A stretch of DNA of 64,000 nt from Saccharothrix obliqua. Its GTDB lineage: Bacteria > Actinomycetota > Actinomycetes > Mycobacteriales > Pseudonocardiaceae. Under the pieces are notes generated by a model. The model searched no databases and was not told where the DNA came from. It saw nothing but the letters and a program-made list of their open reading frames with translations. A program made the position numbers and the translations under genes. Every line of letters starts with the position of its first letter. Within the stretch, counting starts at the first letter, position 1. This document shows positions 55,744-63,774 of this stretch, one piece after another. The DNA is taken from the NCBI RefSeq assembly GCF_019375475.1, contig NZ_JAHXGQ010000007.1, forward strand, positions 372,001 to 436,000. The letters run 5' to 3'.

Positions 55744-56271
55744 TCATCGCCGACGAAGGACCTCGTCCAGCTCGCGGATCAACGCACCGACCCGCCCGCC
55801 CCCACCCGGCGCGGCCGGGTAGCGCCGCAACACGTCCACCACACCAGGCGTAGCACGACGAGCCGCGAGCGCGAGCTGCCCGGACCCCACCGAGGGATCA
55901 CCGCCGGCGACCAGCTCGACAGCCCTGGCCGCATGAGCAGCAGCGCCGAGGATGTGCTTGACCTGCGTGGCCTTGGCCAAGGGGTGCAGATAGGCCGCCC
56001 CGGCCGCCGCCATCGCCGCCCACGCCGCCTCACGGGCAGCCGGCCCATCCACCTCCTTTGCCGCCTTCAACGCCGCCCACGCCACGTCCCGCAACACCTT
56101 CCCGCGCTCACCACCCCGCGCGAACTCCCAGGCGGCACCCACCGCCGCCGCGGGCCGCGGGTCCTCGGGCCGCTCGGCGGCGAACACGTCGAGCACCACC
56201 TCCGCGCACCCGGCGGCGAACGACGTCACCTCCCGCAGGTCCTGCTTGCCCAACAACACCTCTTCCACCTT
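55744..56271 (-). CDS. Imm-like putative immunity protein family
   Basis: A 175-residue helical Ala-rich protein. PEDPRPAAAVGAAWEFARGGERGKVLRDVAWAALKAAKEV and AAYLHPLAKATQVKHILGAAAHAARAVEL match, from memory, the family labelled putative immunity protein and sometimes misnamed exonuclease SbcC. No toxin gene is next to it, so a role in toxin immunity is not supported here. Start GTG at 56271 preferred; TTG at 56319 is the longer option. Confidence 0.75.
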   Translation of the reverse strand, partial: KVEEVLLGKQDLREVTSFAAGCAEVVLDVFAAERPEDPRPAAAVGAAWEFARGGERGKVLRDVAWAALKAAKEVDGPAAREAAWAAMAAAGAAYLHPLAKATQVKHILGAAAHAARAVELVAGGDPSVGSGQLALAARRATPGVVDVLRRYPAAPGGGGRVGALIRELDEVLRRR

Positions 56272-56366
56272 CCCGCCCTCTCCCGGGTTGTGCCGATCGT
56301 CAGGTGATCGTTCCGGCAACCCGCTACGGTCGTCCTCCGGGACCTACCAGGGAGGCCACCGGAGTC

Positions 56367-56939
56367 ATGAGCTTTTCCGCGCACGCGCGCCGAGCAGGCG
56401 ACCCCGACGTCCCGTTACGGCACCGAGCGTCATCGCTCCGCTCATGCGTGCGCATGTTCCCCGCGGCCCCCTACGACGAGACGATCCACTACTTACGCCT
56501 GATGTCGGGCCCGTTCGAACGCGATCCGCAGGCCCTCAGGGCCGCCCTGGAACTGCTGCTGCTCCTGCGCGCCCGGTGGAAGGCCCAACTGGAGACGTAC
56601 GCGACGATCCGCCGCATCGAGAAGCGAAGGGGCGTGCGGAAACCACGCGGCACCACCCCGTTCGGCGGCCCGGTGGACGCCGGGGCGTTGTTCCACCTGC
56701 ACACGCCGCAGGGCGCGGAGCGCTACGACGTCCACCACCTCCTCCCGGCCGGGCGGACACCGCGTTTCGCGGGCGCTTCGTTCGTGTTGTCCGCCCCCGA
56801 CCCGCAGGACGACCGCGCAAGCGAGCCGCTCGCGTTCGACGGCCGGTCGTTCGAGCTGGCCGCCACCCCGGCACACCTGTTCCCGCCGGACCAGCGCCCG
56901 TCGAGCTGGCCCGAGCACCACCCGAACTCCCGGAGCTGA
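56367..56939 (+). CDS. Hypothetical protein
   Basis: A 190-residue soluble basic protein without signal or membrane segments. Central part: RDPQALRAALELLLLLRARWKAQLETYATIRRIEKRRGVRK (coiled-coil-like helices). The C-terminal half is beta-rich (DAGALFHLHTPQGAERYDVHHLLP; GRSFELAATPAHLFPP). No family recognised. Codon use fits real genes. It is followed three bases later by the acetyltransferase gene, so the two are co-transcribed. Confidence 0.65.
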   Translation: MSFSAHARRAGDPDVPLRHRASSLRSCVRMFPAAPYDETIHYLRLMSGPFERDPQALRAALELLLLLRARWKAQLETYATIRRIEKRRGVRKPRGTTPFGGPVDAGALFHLHTPQGAERYDVHHLLPAGRTPRFAGASFVLSAPDPQDDRASEPLAFDGRSFELAATPAHLFPPDQRPSSWPEHHPNSRS

Positions 56940-56942
56940 GCC

Positions 56943-57515
56943 GTGGGCGAGCACAAGGACCGGCTGCTGCGCGGTGAGTGGTACCTGGACGAACCGGAAC
57001 TGGCCGAAGACCGCCGCCGCTGCCAAGCCGTGTTGGACCGGTTCAACGCCACGGGCGACCAGACAACGCTGCACCGCCTCCTGGACCTGGCCCCCGGCGC
57101 GACGGTCCTGCCGCGCTTCCAGTGCAGCTACGGCACGCGGATCACCATCGGGCGCAACAGCTTCGTCAACACCGACGCCACCTTCATGGACGACGCACGC
57201 ATCACGATCGGCGCGGACGTCCGCATCGGCCCCCGTGCCCAGCTCCTGACCGCCCTACACCCGGTGGAGGACCACGAGCTGCGCCGCGCCGGCTGGGAAC
57301 GCGCCGCACCCATCACCATCGGGGACAACACCTGGCTGGGTGGCGGCGTGATCGTCTGCCCCGGCGTCACCATCGGCGAGAACACCGTCATCGGCGCGGG
57401 CAGCGTCGTGGTGCGCGACGTGCCCGCCCACGTCTTCGCCGCCGGCAACCCGGCCCGCACCATCCGCGCCCTGCCCCCGGCCGGCACCGGCGCGGAACAC
57501 GACAGCGAGGGATGA
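56943..57515 (+). CDS. Maltose/galactoside O-acetyltransferase-like hexapeptide protein
   Basis: A 190-residue NodL/LacA/Maa-type enzyme. The Mac domain is HKDRLLRGEWYLDEPELAEDRRRCQAVLDRFNA. The hexapeptide coil is YGTRITIGRNSFVNTDATFMDDARITIG, with the catalytic His in LLTALHPVEDHELR, then GDNTWLGGGVIVCPGVTIGENTVIGAGSVVVRDVPAHVFAAGNPAR. Transfers acetyl from acetyl-CoA to a sugar; acceptor unknown. It is the second gene of a two-gene unit. Confidence 0.93.
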   Translation: MGEHKDRLLRGEWYLDEPELAEDRRRCQAVLDRFNATGDQTTLHRLLDLAPGATVLPRFQCSYGTRITIGRNSFVNTDATFMDDARITIGADVRIGPRAQLLTALHPVEDHELRRAGWERAAPITIGDNTWLGGGVIVCPGVTIGENTVIGAGSVVVRDVPAHVFAAGNPARTIRALPPAGTGAEHDSEG

Positions 57516-57546
57516 TCACGGCCACATCGACCGCGGAGGGAATCGG

Positions 57547-58347
57547 ATGGATCAGACGAGTTGGGTCCCGTCGTCGGTGGACTTGAACCGGCCGAGCGCG
57601 GCGCGGATGTACGACTACTTCCTGGGCGGCTCGCACAACTTCGCGGTGGACCGCGAGGCGGCCAAGGCCGTGGAGCGGATCTACCCGGGCATGTCCGGCG
57701 CGGCGCGGGCGAACCGCTCGTTCCTGCGCAGAGCCGTCCGCCACCTGCTCGACCGGGGCGTGGACCAGTTCCTGGACCTGGGCTCCGGCATACCCACGGT
57801 CGGCAACGTGCACGAGATAGCCCAGCAGGCCAACCCGGACGCGAGGGTCGTCTACGTCGACGTGGAACCGGTGGCCGTCGCCCACAGCACGGCTCTGCTG
57901 GCGAACAACCCCAACGCCACCGTGATCCAGGCGGACCTCCGTTCACCGAAAAGCGTGTTGGAGGACGAGACCGCACGAGCAGTTCTCGACTTCGACCGCC
58001 CCATCGGCCTGCTCATGGTCGCGGTGCTGCACTTCGTGCCCGACTCGGACGAGCCGCACAACGTCGTGGCCGAGTACCGCGAAGCCCTGCCGCCCGGCAG
58101 TTACCTGGCCATCTCCCACGGCACCTTGGAAGGCGTACCCCTGGAGGGCGTGGAGGACACCGAACGGGTAAAAGCCATCTACCGCAGAACCGACAGCCCC
58201 CTGGTCCTCCGCTCGCGGGGAGAAATCACCGCCTTCTTCACCGGACTGGACGTCATCGACCCCGGCGTAGTCCCCTTGTCGGAATGGCACCCGGACTCCG
58301 CGGACGCTTACATCAGCGCTTACGTCGGCATCGGCCACAAACCCTGA
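57547..58347 (+). CDS. SAM-dependent methyltransferase (DUF574)
   Basis: A 266-residue DUF574 methyltransferase, a family expanded in actinobacteria. VDLNRPSAARMYDYFLGGSHNFAVDREAA is the family opening (YDYxLGGxxNF). SAM site FLDLGSGIPTVGNVHEIA and VVYVDVEPVAVAHS follow, then SYLAISHGT. Substrates are unknown. The start overlaps no upstream gene (31-base gap). Copy 3 of the structured element begins 21 bases after its stop. Confidence 0.93.
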   Translation: MDQTSWVPSSVDLNRPSAARMYDYFLGGSHNFAVDREAAKAVERIYPGMSGAARANRSFLRRAVRHLLDRGVDQFLDLGSGIPTVGNVHEIAQQANPDARVVYVDVEPVAVAHSTALLANNPNATVIQADLRSPKSVLEDETARAVLDFDRPIGLLMVAVLHFVPDSDEPHNVVAEYREALPPGSYLAISHGTLEGVPLEGVEDTERVKAIYRRTDSPLVLRSRGEITAFFTGLDVIDPGVVPLSEWHPDSADAYISAYVGIGHKP

Positions 58348-58367
58348 CCAGGGCACACCAGACCCCC

Positions 58368-58549
58368 CGTCGTGTTCTCCCCGTATGGCCTGCGCGCCAG
58401 CGAACCGCGCTTTGCCAGGGAGGGCAAGCACGCTTTTCGCTTGCCCTCCCTGGCAAAGGGTGGTTGTCTTGACCAGGCCATACGGGGAGAACACGACGGC
58501 TCTTTCAAACTCCTTGGCGGCCTGCCAAGCGGCGAGCGTCGCTTTTAAC
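58368..58549 (+). repeat. Structured 3' element, copy 3
   Basis: Outer arms 58368-58392 and 58474-58498 pair perfectly over 25 bases. Inner arms 58410-58429 and 58439-58458 pair over 20 bases (CTTTGCCAGGGAGGGCAAGC) and differ from copy 1 at three positions on each side with pairing kept. Loop ACGCTTTTC. The tail 58499-58549 is more diverged than in copies 1 and 2 (TTGGCGGCCTGCC..., then GCGTCGCTTTTAA). Confidence 0.92.
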
Positions 58550-58564
58550 CCAAACCCCGAGCCG

Positions 58565-58756
58565 GACTCACACCGCACGAGCCGCCCAGCACACACAGGC
58601 CACAAAGCGACTCACACCGCACGAGCCGCCCAGCACACACAGGTCACGAAGCGACTCACACCGTCCGAGGCCGCTGGCACAACACAGACCCCGAGCCGGA
58701 CTCACACCGCACGCGCCGCCCAGCACACACAGGCCACGAAGCGACTCACACCGTCC
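58565..58756. repeat. Tandem 44-base repeats derived from the MFS gene 3' end
   Basis: Units begin GACTCACACCG at 58565, 58609, 58653, 58699 and 58743; the period is 44, 44, 46 and 44 bases. The fifth unit contains the last codons and stop of the MFS gene (stop at 58746-58748), so the array seems to have grown from the gene end. ACCCCGAGCCG precedes units 1 and 4, suggesting a higher-order duplication of three units. No unique spacers, so not CRISPR. Confidence 0.85.
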
Positions 58757-60047
58757 GAGGCCGCCCGGCAACCCACCCCAACCCGGTCAACACCACCAGC
58801 AGCACCACGAGCAGCAGCATCGACACCGTCCAGTCGCCGGTGACCCCGCGCAGCACGCCGAACGCGAACGGCCCGGAGGCCGAGATCAGGTACCCGATAC
58901 TCTGCGCCATAGCCGACAACCGAGCAGTGTCCGAAGTGGACGAAGTGCGCAGCGAGATCATCACCAGGGCCAGGGGGAACATGCCCATGCCCACCCCGAC
59001 CAGCACGACCCACAACGCGGGCGCCCAGGCGGGCGCGAGCGCCAGCCCCAGGACACCGGCGATGGACAGCGAGCCCAGCGCCAGCACCAGCGGCGACTGG
59101 CTGGGTCGGCGGGCGGCCAGCGGCGGCACGACGAGGCTGACCGGCACCCCGAGCACCATCGTGATCGCGAGCAGCAGACCGGCGGTGGTGCGGTCGACAC
59201 CGGCGTCGCCGAGGATCTGCGGCAGCCAGCCCATCACCGTGTACGCGAGCAGCGACTGCAAGCCGAAGAACACCGTGATCACCCAGGCCAGCGGGTTCCG
59301 GGCCAGCGACCGCTTGACCGCCGCCGGGCGGGTGGCCTCCGCGGCGCGGGCCACGGCCACCCCGTGCCGCGCGCCGGACAGCCAGATCACCAACGCGGCC
59401 AGCGAGAGGAACGCCCAAGCGCCCACGGCCAGCCGCCACGACCCGAACACCGACTCCAGCACCGGCGTGAAGGCGGCCCCGACCGCGGCGCCCGCGGCCA
59501 GTGCCGCCGTGTAGACGCCCGTGATGAGCCCGACGCGACCCGGGAACGAGTCCTTCACGACAACGGGGATGACCACGTTGCACACCGCGATGCCGGCGCA
59601 GGCGATGAACGTGCCGCCGAGCACCACCAACGGGCCGTCGACGACGCGCAGCACCAGGCCCGCGGTCAACACCGCCAGCGCCAGCGCGACCGCCCGCGCC
59701 ATGCCGAGCCGGCGGCCGAGCCAGGGCGCGAGGAACGCCGCGAAGCCGAAGCAGAGCGTCGGCAGGGCGGTGAGCGAGGACGTCCACGCGGTGCTCACGC
59801 CGAGCGACCCGCGGACGTCGCCGAGGACGGACGCCAGGCTGGTGACGGCCGGGCGCAGGTTGGCGGCGGCGAGCGCTACGCCGATCGCCAACAGGGTGCT
59901 GCCGACCAGGGCAACTTGGCGGTTCGGGGCCGCCGGACCACCGGCACTGGCTGAAGGATGGGTGGCGATCGTCGCATTGGCACCCTGTTCGGTGGCAGTG
60001 TGAACCAACGACGGTGTGCGGTCTGACCGGGTCTGCGGGATCGTCAC
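58746..60047 (-). CDS. MFS transporter, CynX/NimT type
   Basis: A 433-residue transporter with 12 helices. VALAAANLRPAVTSLASVLGDVRGSLGVS is the hallmark of the CynX/NimT group (NLRPA(V/I)T). LGRRLGMARAVALALAVLTAG and SIGYLISASGPFAFGVLRGVTGDW follow. Relatives move cyanate or 2-nitroimidazole; the substrate here is unknown. Its N-terminal 45 residues are polar and variable. Divergent from a FadR-type GntR regulator. Confidence 0.9.
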   Translation of the reverse strand: MTIPQTRSDRTPSLVHTATEQGANATIATHPSASAGGPAAPNRQVALVGSTLLAIGVALAAANLRPAVTSLASVLGDVRGSLGVSTAWTSSLTALPTLCFGFAAFLAPWLGRRLGMARAVALALAVLTAGLVLRVVDGPLVVLGGTFIACAGIAVCNVVIPVVVKDSFPGRVGLITGVYTAALAAGAAVGAAFTPVLESVFGSWRLAVGAWAFLSLAALVIWLSGARHGVAVARAAEATRPAAVKRSLARNPLAWVITVFFGLQSLLAYTVMGWLPQILGDAGVDRTTAGLLLAITMVLGVPVSLVVPPLAARRPSQSPLVLALGSLSIAGVLGLALAPAWAPALWVVLVGVGMGMFPLALVMISLRTSSTSDTARLSAMAQSIGYLISASGPFAFGVLRGVTGDWTVSMLLLVVLLVVLTGLGWVAGRPRTV

Positions 60048-60094
60048 CGGATTACTATTGCAGACATGGGATGTTCGGATGAAAGGACGACGCT

Positions 60095-60766
60095 GTGCCG
60101 TTGGCCACTACCCGACGGGCCGGACTCGTCGACCAGGTGATCGACCAGATGAGGGGCGCGATCTCCGGCGGCGAATGGCCGGTCGGCCAGCGCATCCCCC
60201 CGGAACCGGAACTCGTCACCGCGCTCGGCGTGGGCCGCAACACCGTGCGGGAGGCGGTGCGTGCCCTGTCCCACGCCGGGCTGCTGGAGGTCCGCCAGGG
60301 TGACGGCACGTTCGTGCGCGCGACCAGCGAGCTGTCCGGTGCCGTCCGCCGGCTTTGCGGTAGCGAGCTGCGCGACGTGCTCCAGGTTCGCCGCACGCTG
60401 GAGGTGGAGGGCGCCCGCCTGGCCGCCACCGAGCGCACGGACGAGGAACTGCGCCGACTGGAGACGCTGCTGGACGAGCGTGACGCCGCGCTGGCGTCAC
60501 AGGACTGGGAAAGCCTCGTTGAACGGGACGCGGCGTTCCACCTGCTCCTCGTGCAGTGTTCGCACAACACGCTGCTCGCCGAGTTGTACCAGGGGCTCAC
60601 GGAGGCCGTCCGCGCCAGCATCACGGCCACCGTGGACCGCGATCACGAGCACGAGCAGGTCTCGCACGCCGGACTCCTGGAGGCCGTGCGCGACCGCGAC
60701 CAGGCTCGTGCGGTCGCGGAGGCGGGCGGGTTCCTGGAGGAGTTGCTGCAACGGCACTCACTCTGA
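60095..60766 (+). CDS. FadR-subfamily GntR transcriptional regulator
   Basis: A 223-residue regulator. The winged HTH is QVIDQMRGAISGGEWPVGQRIPPEPELVTALGVGRNTVREAVRALSHAGLLEVRQGDGTFV. The FCD ligand domain follows (LQVRRTLEVEGARLAATERTDEEL; FHLLLVQCSHNTLLAELYQGL; HAGLLEAVRDRDQARA) with the His residues that bind metal and effector. It probably regulates the divergent MFS gene. A TACTAT box at 60052 lies upstream. Confidence 0.94.
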   Translation: MPLATTRRAGLVDQVIDQMRGAISGGEWPVGQRIPPEPELVTALGVGRNTVREAVRALSHAGLLEVRQGDGTFVRATSELSGAVRRLCGSELRDVLQVRRTLEVEGARLAATERTDEELRRLETLLDERDAALASQDWESLVERDAAFHLLLVQCSHNTLLAELYQGLTEAVRASITATVDRDHEHEQVSHAGLLEAVRDRDQARAVAEAGGFLEELLQRHSL

Positions 60767-60807
60767 CGTTTTCCGATCTCGGGGCGCGGGGTCGGAAACT
60801 TCGAGCC

Positions 60808-60840
60808 AAGGGGCCTCCCGCTCACCGCGGGAGGCCCCTT
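60808..60840. terminator. Bidirectional terminator between gntR and lysR genes
   Basis: AAGGGGCCTCCCGC pairs perfectly with GCGGGAGGCCCCTT over 14 bases with loop TCACC. It ends 10 bases before the stop of the convergent LysR gene. Confidence 0.92.
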
Positions 60841-60850
60841 GTGCTCCCGC

Positions 60851-61759
60851 TCAGGCCGTGGCCCTCTCCTCCCAACACCCCCGCAACGCGGCCAACGCCG
60901 CCACCACCGCCGGTCGACGCGCGGCCTGCACCCGCCACATCGCGAACACCCGCCGGGTGGGCGTCGGCACGAACTGCACAGCGCGAACCGCGGCCGGCAG
61001 CTCCCCCCTCCCCAACCGCGGCAGCAACGCCACCCCGACCCCCTTGGACAACAACGCGATCTGCGTCTCGTACTCGCCGATCCGGTACGCGAGTTCCGGT
61101 TCCATCCCCGCGCCGCGGAAGGTGTTGACCAGCCAGTCGTGGCAGATCGTGCCCTCGGGCTGGCAGATCCACCGCTCACCCGCGAGGTCGGCGGGCGCGA
61201 CCTCGGTCCGGTCGGCGAGCCGGTGGCCGGCGGGCAGCAGCACGTCGGCGTAGTCCAGGCCGAGCGCTTCCCGCGCGACGCCGTCGGGCACGGCGAGCGG
61301 CGCGTTGTCCCAGTCGTGGGTGACGGCGAGGTCCAGCTCCCCGCGCGCGACGAGTTCCTGCGCGGCGGGCGGGTCCATCTCGACCACGCGCACGTCCAGC
61401 CCCGGGTGGTCGCGCAGCAGCACGACCAGCGCGGACGGCAGGAGCCCGCGCGCGGCGGTGGCGAACGCGCCGACCCGCAGCACGCCGACGGCCGCGCCGC
61501 GCTGCTCCTCCAGCTCCACCTCGGCGTGCTCGACGAGTTCCAGCACGCGGGCCGCGGTGGCGGCGAGCAGGTGCGCGGCGTCGGTCAACGCCACCCCGCG
61601 CCCGCGGCGCTCCAGCAGCGTGGTCCGCGTCTCCCGCTCCAGCTTCGCGATCTGCTGGGACACCGCCGACGGCGTGTACCCGAGGGCCGTGGCCGCCGCG
61701 CCGACCGACCCGTGCCGCGCCACCGCGTGCAACGCCCGCAACCTGCCCAGATCCAGCAC
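60851..61759 (-). CDS. LysR family transcriptional regulator
   Basis: A 302-residue LysR protein. HTH: LDLGRLRALHAVARHGSVGAAATALGYTPSAVSQQIAKLERE; effector domain from residue 90 (VGVLRVGAFATAARGLLPSALV). It is divergent from an EamA exporter, a common LysR-target arrangement. The gap holds TAAA-N8-TTTA at 61785-61800, a possible binding site. Confidence 0.94.
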   Translation of the reverse strand: MLDLGRLRALHAVARHGSVGAAATALGYTPSAVSQQIAKLERETRTTLLERRGRGVALTDAAHLLAATAARVLELVEHAEVELEEQRGAAVGVLRVGAFATAARGLLPSALVVLLRDHPGLDVRVVEMDPPAAQELVARGELDLAVTHDWDNAPLAVPDGVAREALGLDYADVLLPAGHRLADRTEVAPADLAGERWICQPEGTICHDWLVNTFRGAGMEPELAYRIGEYETQIALLSKGVGVALLPRLGRGELPAAVRAVQFVPTPTRRVFAMWRVQAARRPAVVAALAALRGCWEERATA

Positions 61760-61784
61760 CCGCCACCTCGTCGTGTAGCAGCTC

Positions 61785-61800
61785 TAAACTCAACGCTTTA
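61785..61800. promoter_or_regulatory. Possible LysR binding site
   Basis: TAAACTCAACGCTTTA is an interrupted inverted repeat (TAAA-N8-TTTA) 25 bases before the LysR start, in the LysR/EamA divergent gap. Confidence 0.45.
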
Positions 61801-61847
61801 CGATCATTCGCTGGTGCTAAACGTTACGCCGGTCGAGACTCGGCGAC

Positions 61848-62747
61848 GTGAAACCCCGTCATGCCGCGCTCGCGGTCCTCACCACCACCATCTGGGGCGT
61901 CAACTTCGTCGTGATCAAGGTGGGGCTGCACGAGTTCCCGCCGCTGTTGTTCTCCGCGCTGCGCTTCCTGGCGGCGGCGGTGCCCGCGCTGTGGTTCGTC
62001 GGCAGGCCGCGCGTGGCGTGGCGGTGGGTGTTCGCCGTCGCGCTCGCGCTCGGCGTGGCCAAGTTCGGCCTGCTGTTCCTCGGCATGGAGCGCGGGATGC
62101 CCGCCGGGCTGTCGTCGCTGGTCCTCCAGAGCCAGGTGATCTTCACCGTGCTGTTCGCGACCGCGGTGCTCCGCGAGCGGCCCCGGCCCGTGCAACTGGT
62201 CGGCATGGCGGTCGCGGGCACGGGCATCGTGCTGATCGCGCTCGACCACGGCGTCGGCAGCCCGCTCTCGGCGTTGCTGCTCGTCGTGCTCGCCGCCGTG
62301 GCGTGGGGCGTGTCCAACGTGGTCACCCGCTACGCCAAGCCGCCGGACGCGCTCAACTTCATCGTCTGGGTGAGCGCCGCCGCGACGCTCCCGCTGCTCG
62401 CGCTGTCCGTGATCTTCGAGGGCCCGCCCGCGATCTTCGCCGCGCTGGGCGGCCTGAGCTGGTCCGGGGTCGGCGCGCTGCTCTTCGTCGCGTGGATCTC
62501 CACCCTGTTCGGGTTCGGCGCGTGGGGCTTCCTGCTGCGGGAGCACGACGCGAGCACCGTCGTGCCGTTCGCGTTGCTGGTCCCGGTGGCGGGCATGTTC
62601 TCGGGGTGGCTGTTCCTGGACGAGCCCGTGCCGCTCACCCGGCTGGCCGCGGCAGTCCTGGTCGTGGTCGGCATGGCGGCGACGACGGTCCACCGGCCGG
62701 CCGCCACCCCCGGAATAGTGATTGACGCCCCGACCGGTGTCCGATGA
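61848..62747 (+). CDS. EamA family (DMT) exporter
   Basis: A 299-residue transporter with two EamA repeats and about ten helices. The first repeat begins LAVLTTTIWGVNFVVIKVGL and the second SALLLVVLAAVAWGVSNVVTRYA. It resembles RhtA/YdcZ-type amino-acid or metabolite exporters. Probably induced by the divergent LysR protein. The 3' end overlaps the next gene. Confidence 0.92.
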   Translation: MKPRHAALAVLTTTIWGVNFVVIKVGLHEFPPLLFSALRFLAAAVPALWFVGRPRVAWRWVFAVALALGVAKFGLLFLGMERGMPAGLSSLVLQSQVIFTVLFATAVLRERPRPVQLVGMAVAGTGIVLIALDHGVGSPLSALLLVVLAAVAWGVSNVVTRYAKPPDALNFIVWVSAAATLPLLALSVIFEGPPAIFAALGGLSWSGVGALLFVAWISTLFGFGAWGFLLREHDASTVVPFALLVPVAGMFSGWLFLDEPVPLTRLAAAVLVVVGMAATTVHRPAATPGIVIDAPTGVR

Positions 62748-63681
62748 GCTGGACCACGTGGAACACCGGGTGCTTTCGGCCAGGACCATCGTCGGCTGGG
62801 GCATCGGGCTGCTGGTCCTCGCCGCGGTCGCGACCACCACCCTGCTGGTGACCTTCGGCACGGGCGACCCGGGTGACGGCGTGCGGCTGGACGCGATCCG
62901 CACCGCGTCCGGCATCGTCGTCGGCGGTGGTGGCGCGGCGGCGCTGCTGCTGGCCGCGCGCAAGCAGCGCTACACCGAGATCGACCTGGTGCAGAAGGAC
63001 CACGACGCCACCGAGCGCCGCGTCACCGAGCTGTACGGCAAGGCCGCCGACCAGCTCGGCAGCCCCCAGGCCCCGGTTCGCCTGGCCGGGCTGTACGCGT
63101 TGGAACGGCTCGCCCAGGGCAACCCCGCGCACCGGCAGACCATCGTGCACCTCATGTGCGCGTACCTGCGGATGCCGTTCACACCGCCGCCCGACGTGCG
63201 TGCCCGCACCGGTCCCCGCGACACCGCCCGGTTCCAGGAGCAGGAGGTGCGGCAGACGGCGGCCGGGTTGCTGGCCGCGCACCTGCGCCCGGACCAGCCG
63301 GACGCGTTCTGGTCGGACATCGCCCTCGACCTGTCGCACGCCACGCTCGTGAAGCTCACCCTGACCCACGCCCGCGTGCGGCGGGCGTCGTTCGTCGGCA
63401 CCACGTTCGTCGGGCCGGCCACCTTCCGCGGCACCGAGTTCACCGACCAAGCGGACTTCCGCGAGACCGAGTTCCGGGGACTGGCGGACTTCCGGCGGGT
63501 CGTGTTCGGGGAGGCGGTGTTCCGCGGGGCGTCGTTCGCCGGGGAGACCGACTTCGGCCAGCGCACCACCGCCGCCCTCGCCGGGGCGCGCACCAAGGTC
63601 GGCGACTCCCGACGCAGGTGGCCGGACGGGTGGGCGGAGCGCCCGGACGGCGACGGTTGGGCGACGCTGCTCCACCAGTGA
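62737..63681 (+). CDS. Membrane-anchored pentapeptide-repeat protein
   Basis: A 314-residue protein. Two membrane helices (IVGWGIGLLVLAAVATTTLLV; TASGIVVGGGGAAALLLAA) come first. A cytoplasmic helical part follows (AADQLGSPQAPVRLAGLYALERLAQ, a motif typical of actinobacterial membrane pentapeptide proteins). At residues 205-270 there are A(D/N)LXX-like repeats (ATFRGTEFTDQADFRETEFRG; ADFRRVVFGEAVFRGASF). Function unknown. GTG 62737 overlaps the EamA stop by 11 bases; a TTG at 62722 is an alternative start. Confidence 0.82.
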   Translation: MSDELDHVEHRVLSARTIVGWGIGLLVLAAVATTTLLVTFGTGDPGDGVRLDAIRTASGIVVGGGGAAALLLAARKQRYTEIDLVQKDHDATERRVTELYGKAADQLGSPQAPVRLAGLYALERLAQGNPAHRQTIVHLMCAYLRMPFTPPPDVRARTGPRDTARFQEQEVRQTAAGLLAAHLRPDQPDAFWSDIALDLSHATLVKLTLTHARVRRASFVGTTFVGPATFRGTEFTDQADFRETEFRGLADFRRVVFGEAVFRGASFAGETDFGQRTTAALAGARTKVGDSRRRWPDGWAERPDGDGWATLLHQ

Positions 63682-63774
63682 GGCAACTCGAACCCGCCAC
63701 GTTCCCCCGAACGAAGGACGTATCCCCGCCGCATTCCCCGGTACCTTCCTAACAAGACCATTCACCGGGGAGGT

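Noticed and set aside
55744..57515. Toxin-immunity island
   Set aside because: Only the Imm-like gene fits; neighbouring genes encode a hypothetical protein and a sugar acetyltransferase, and no toxin domain was found.
58565..58756. Possible CRISPR array
   Set aside because: Units touch each other without unique spacers, are imperfect, and derive from a gene end; no cas genes.
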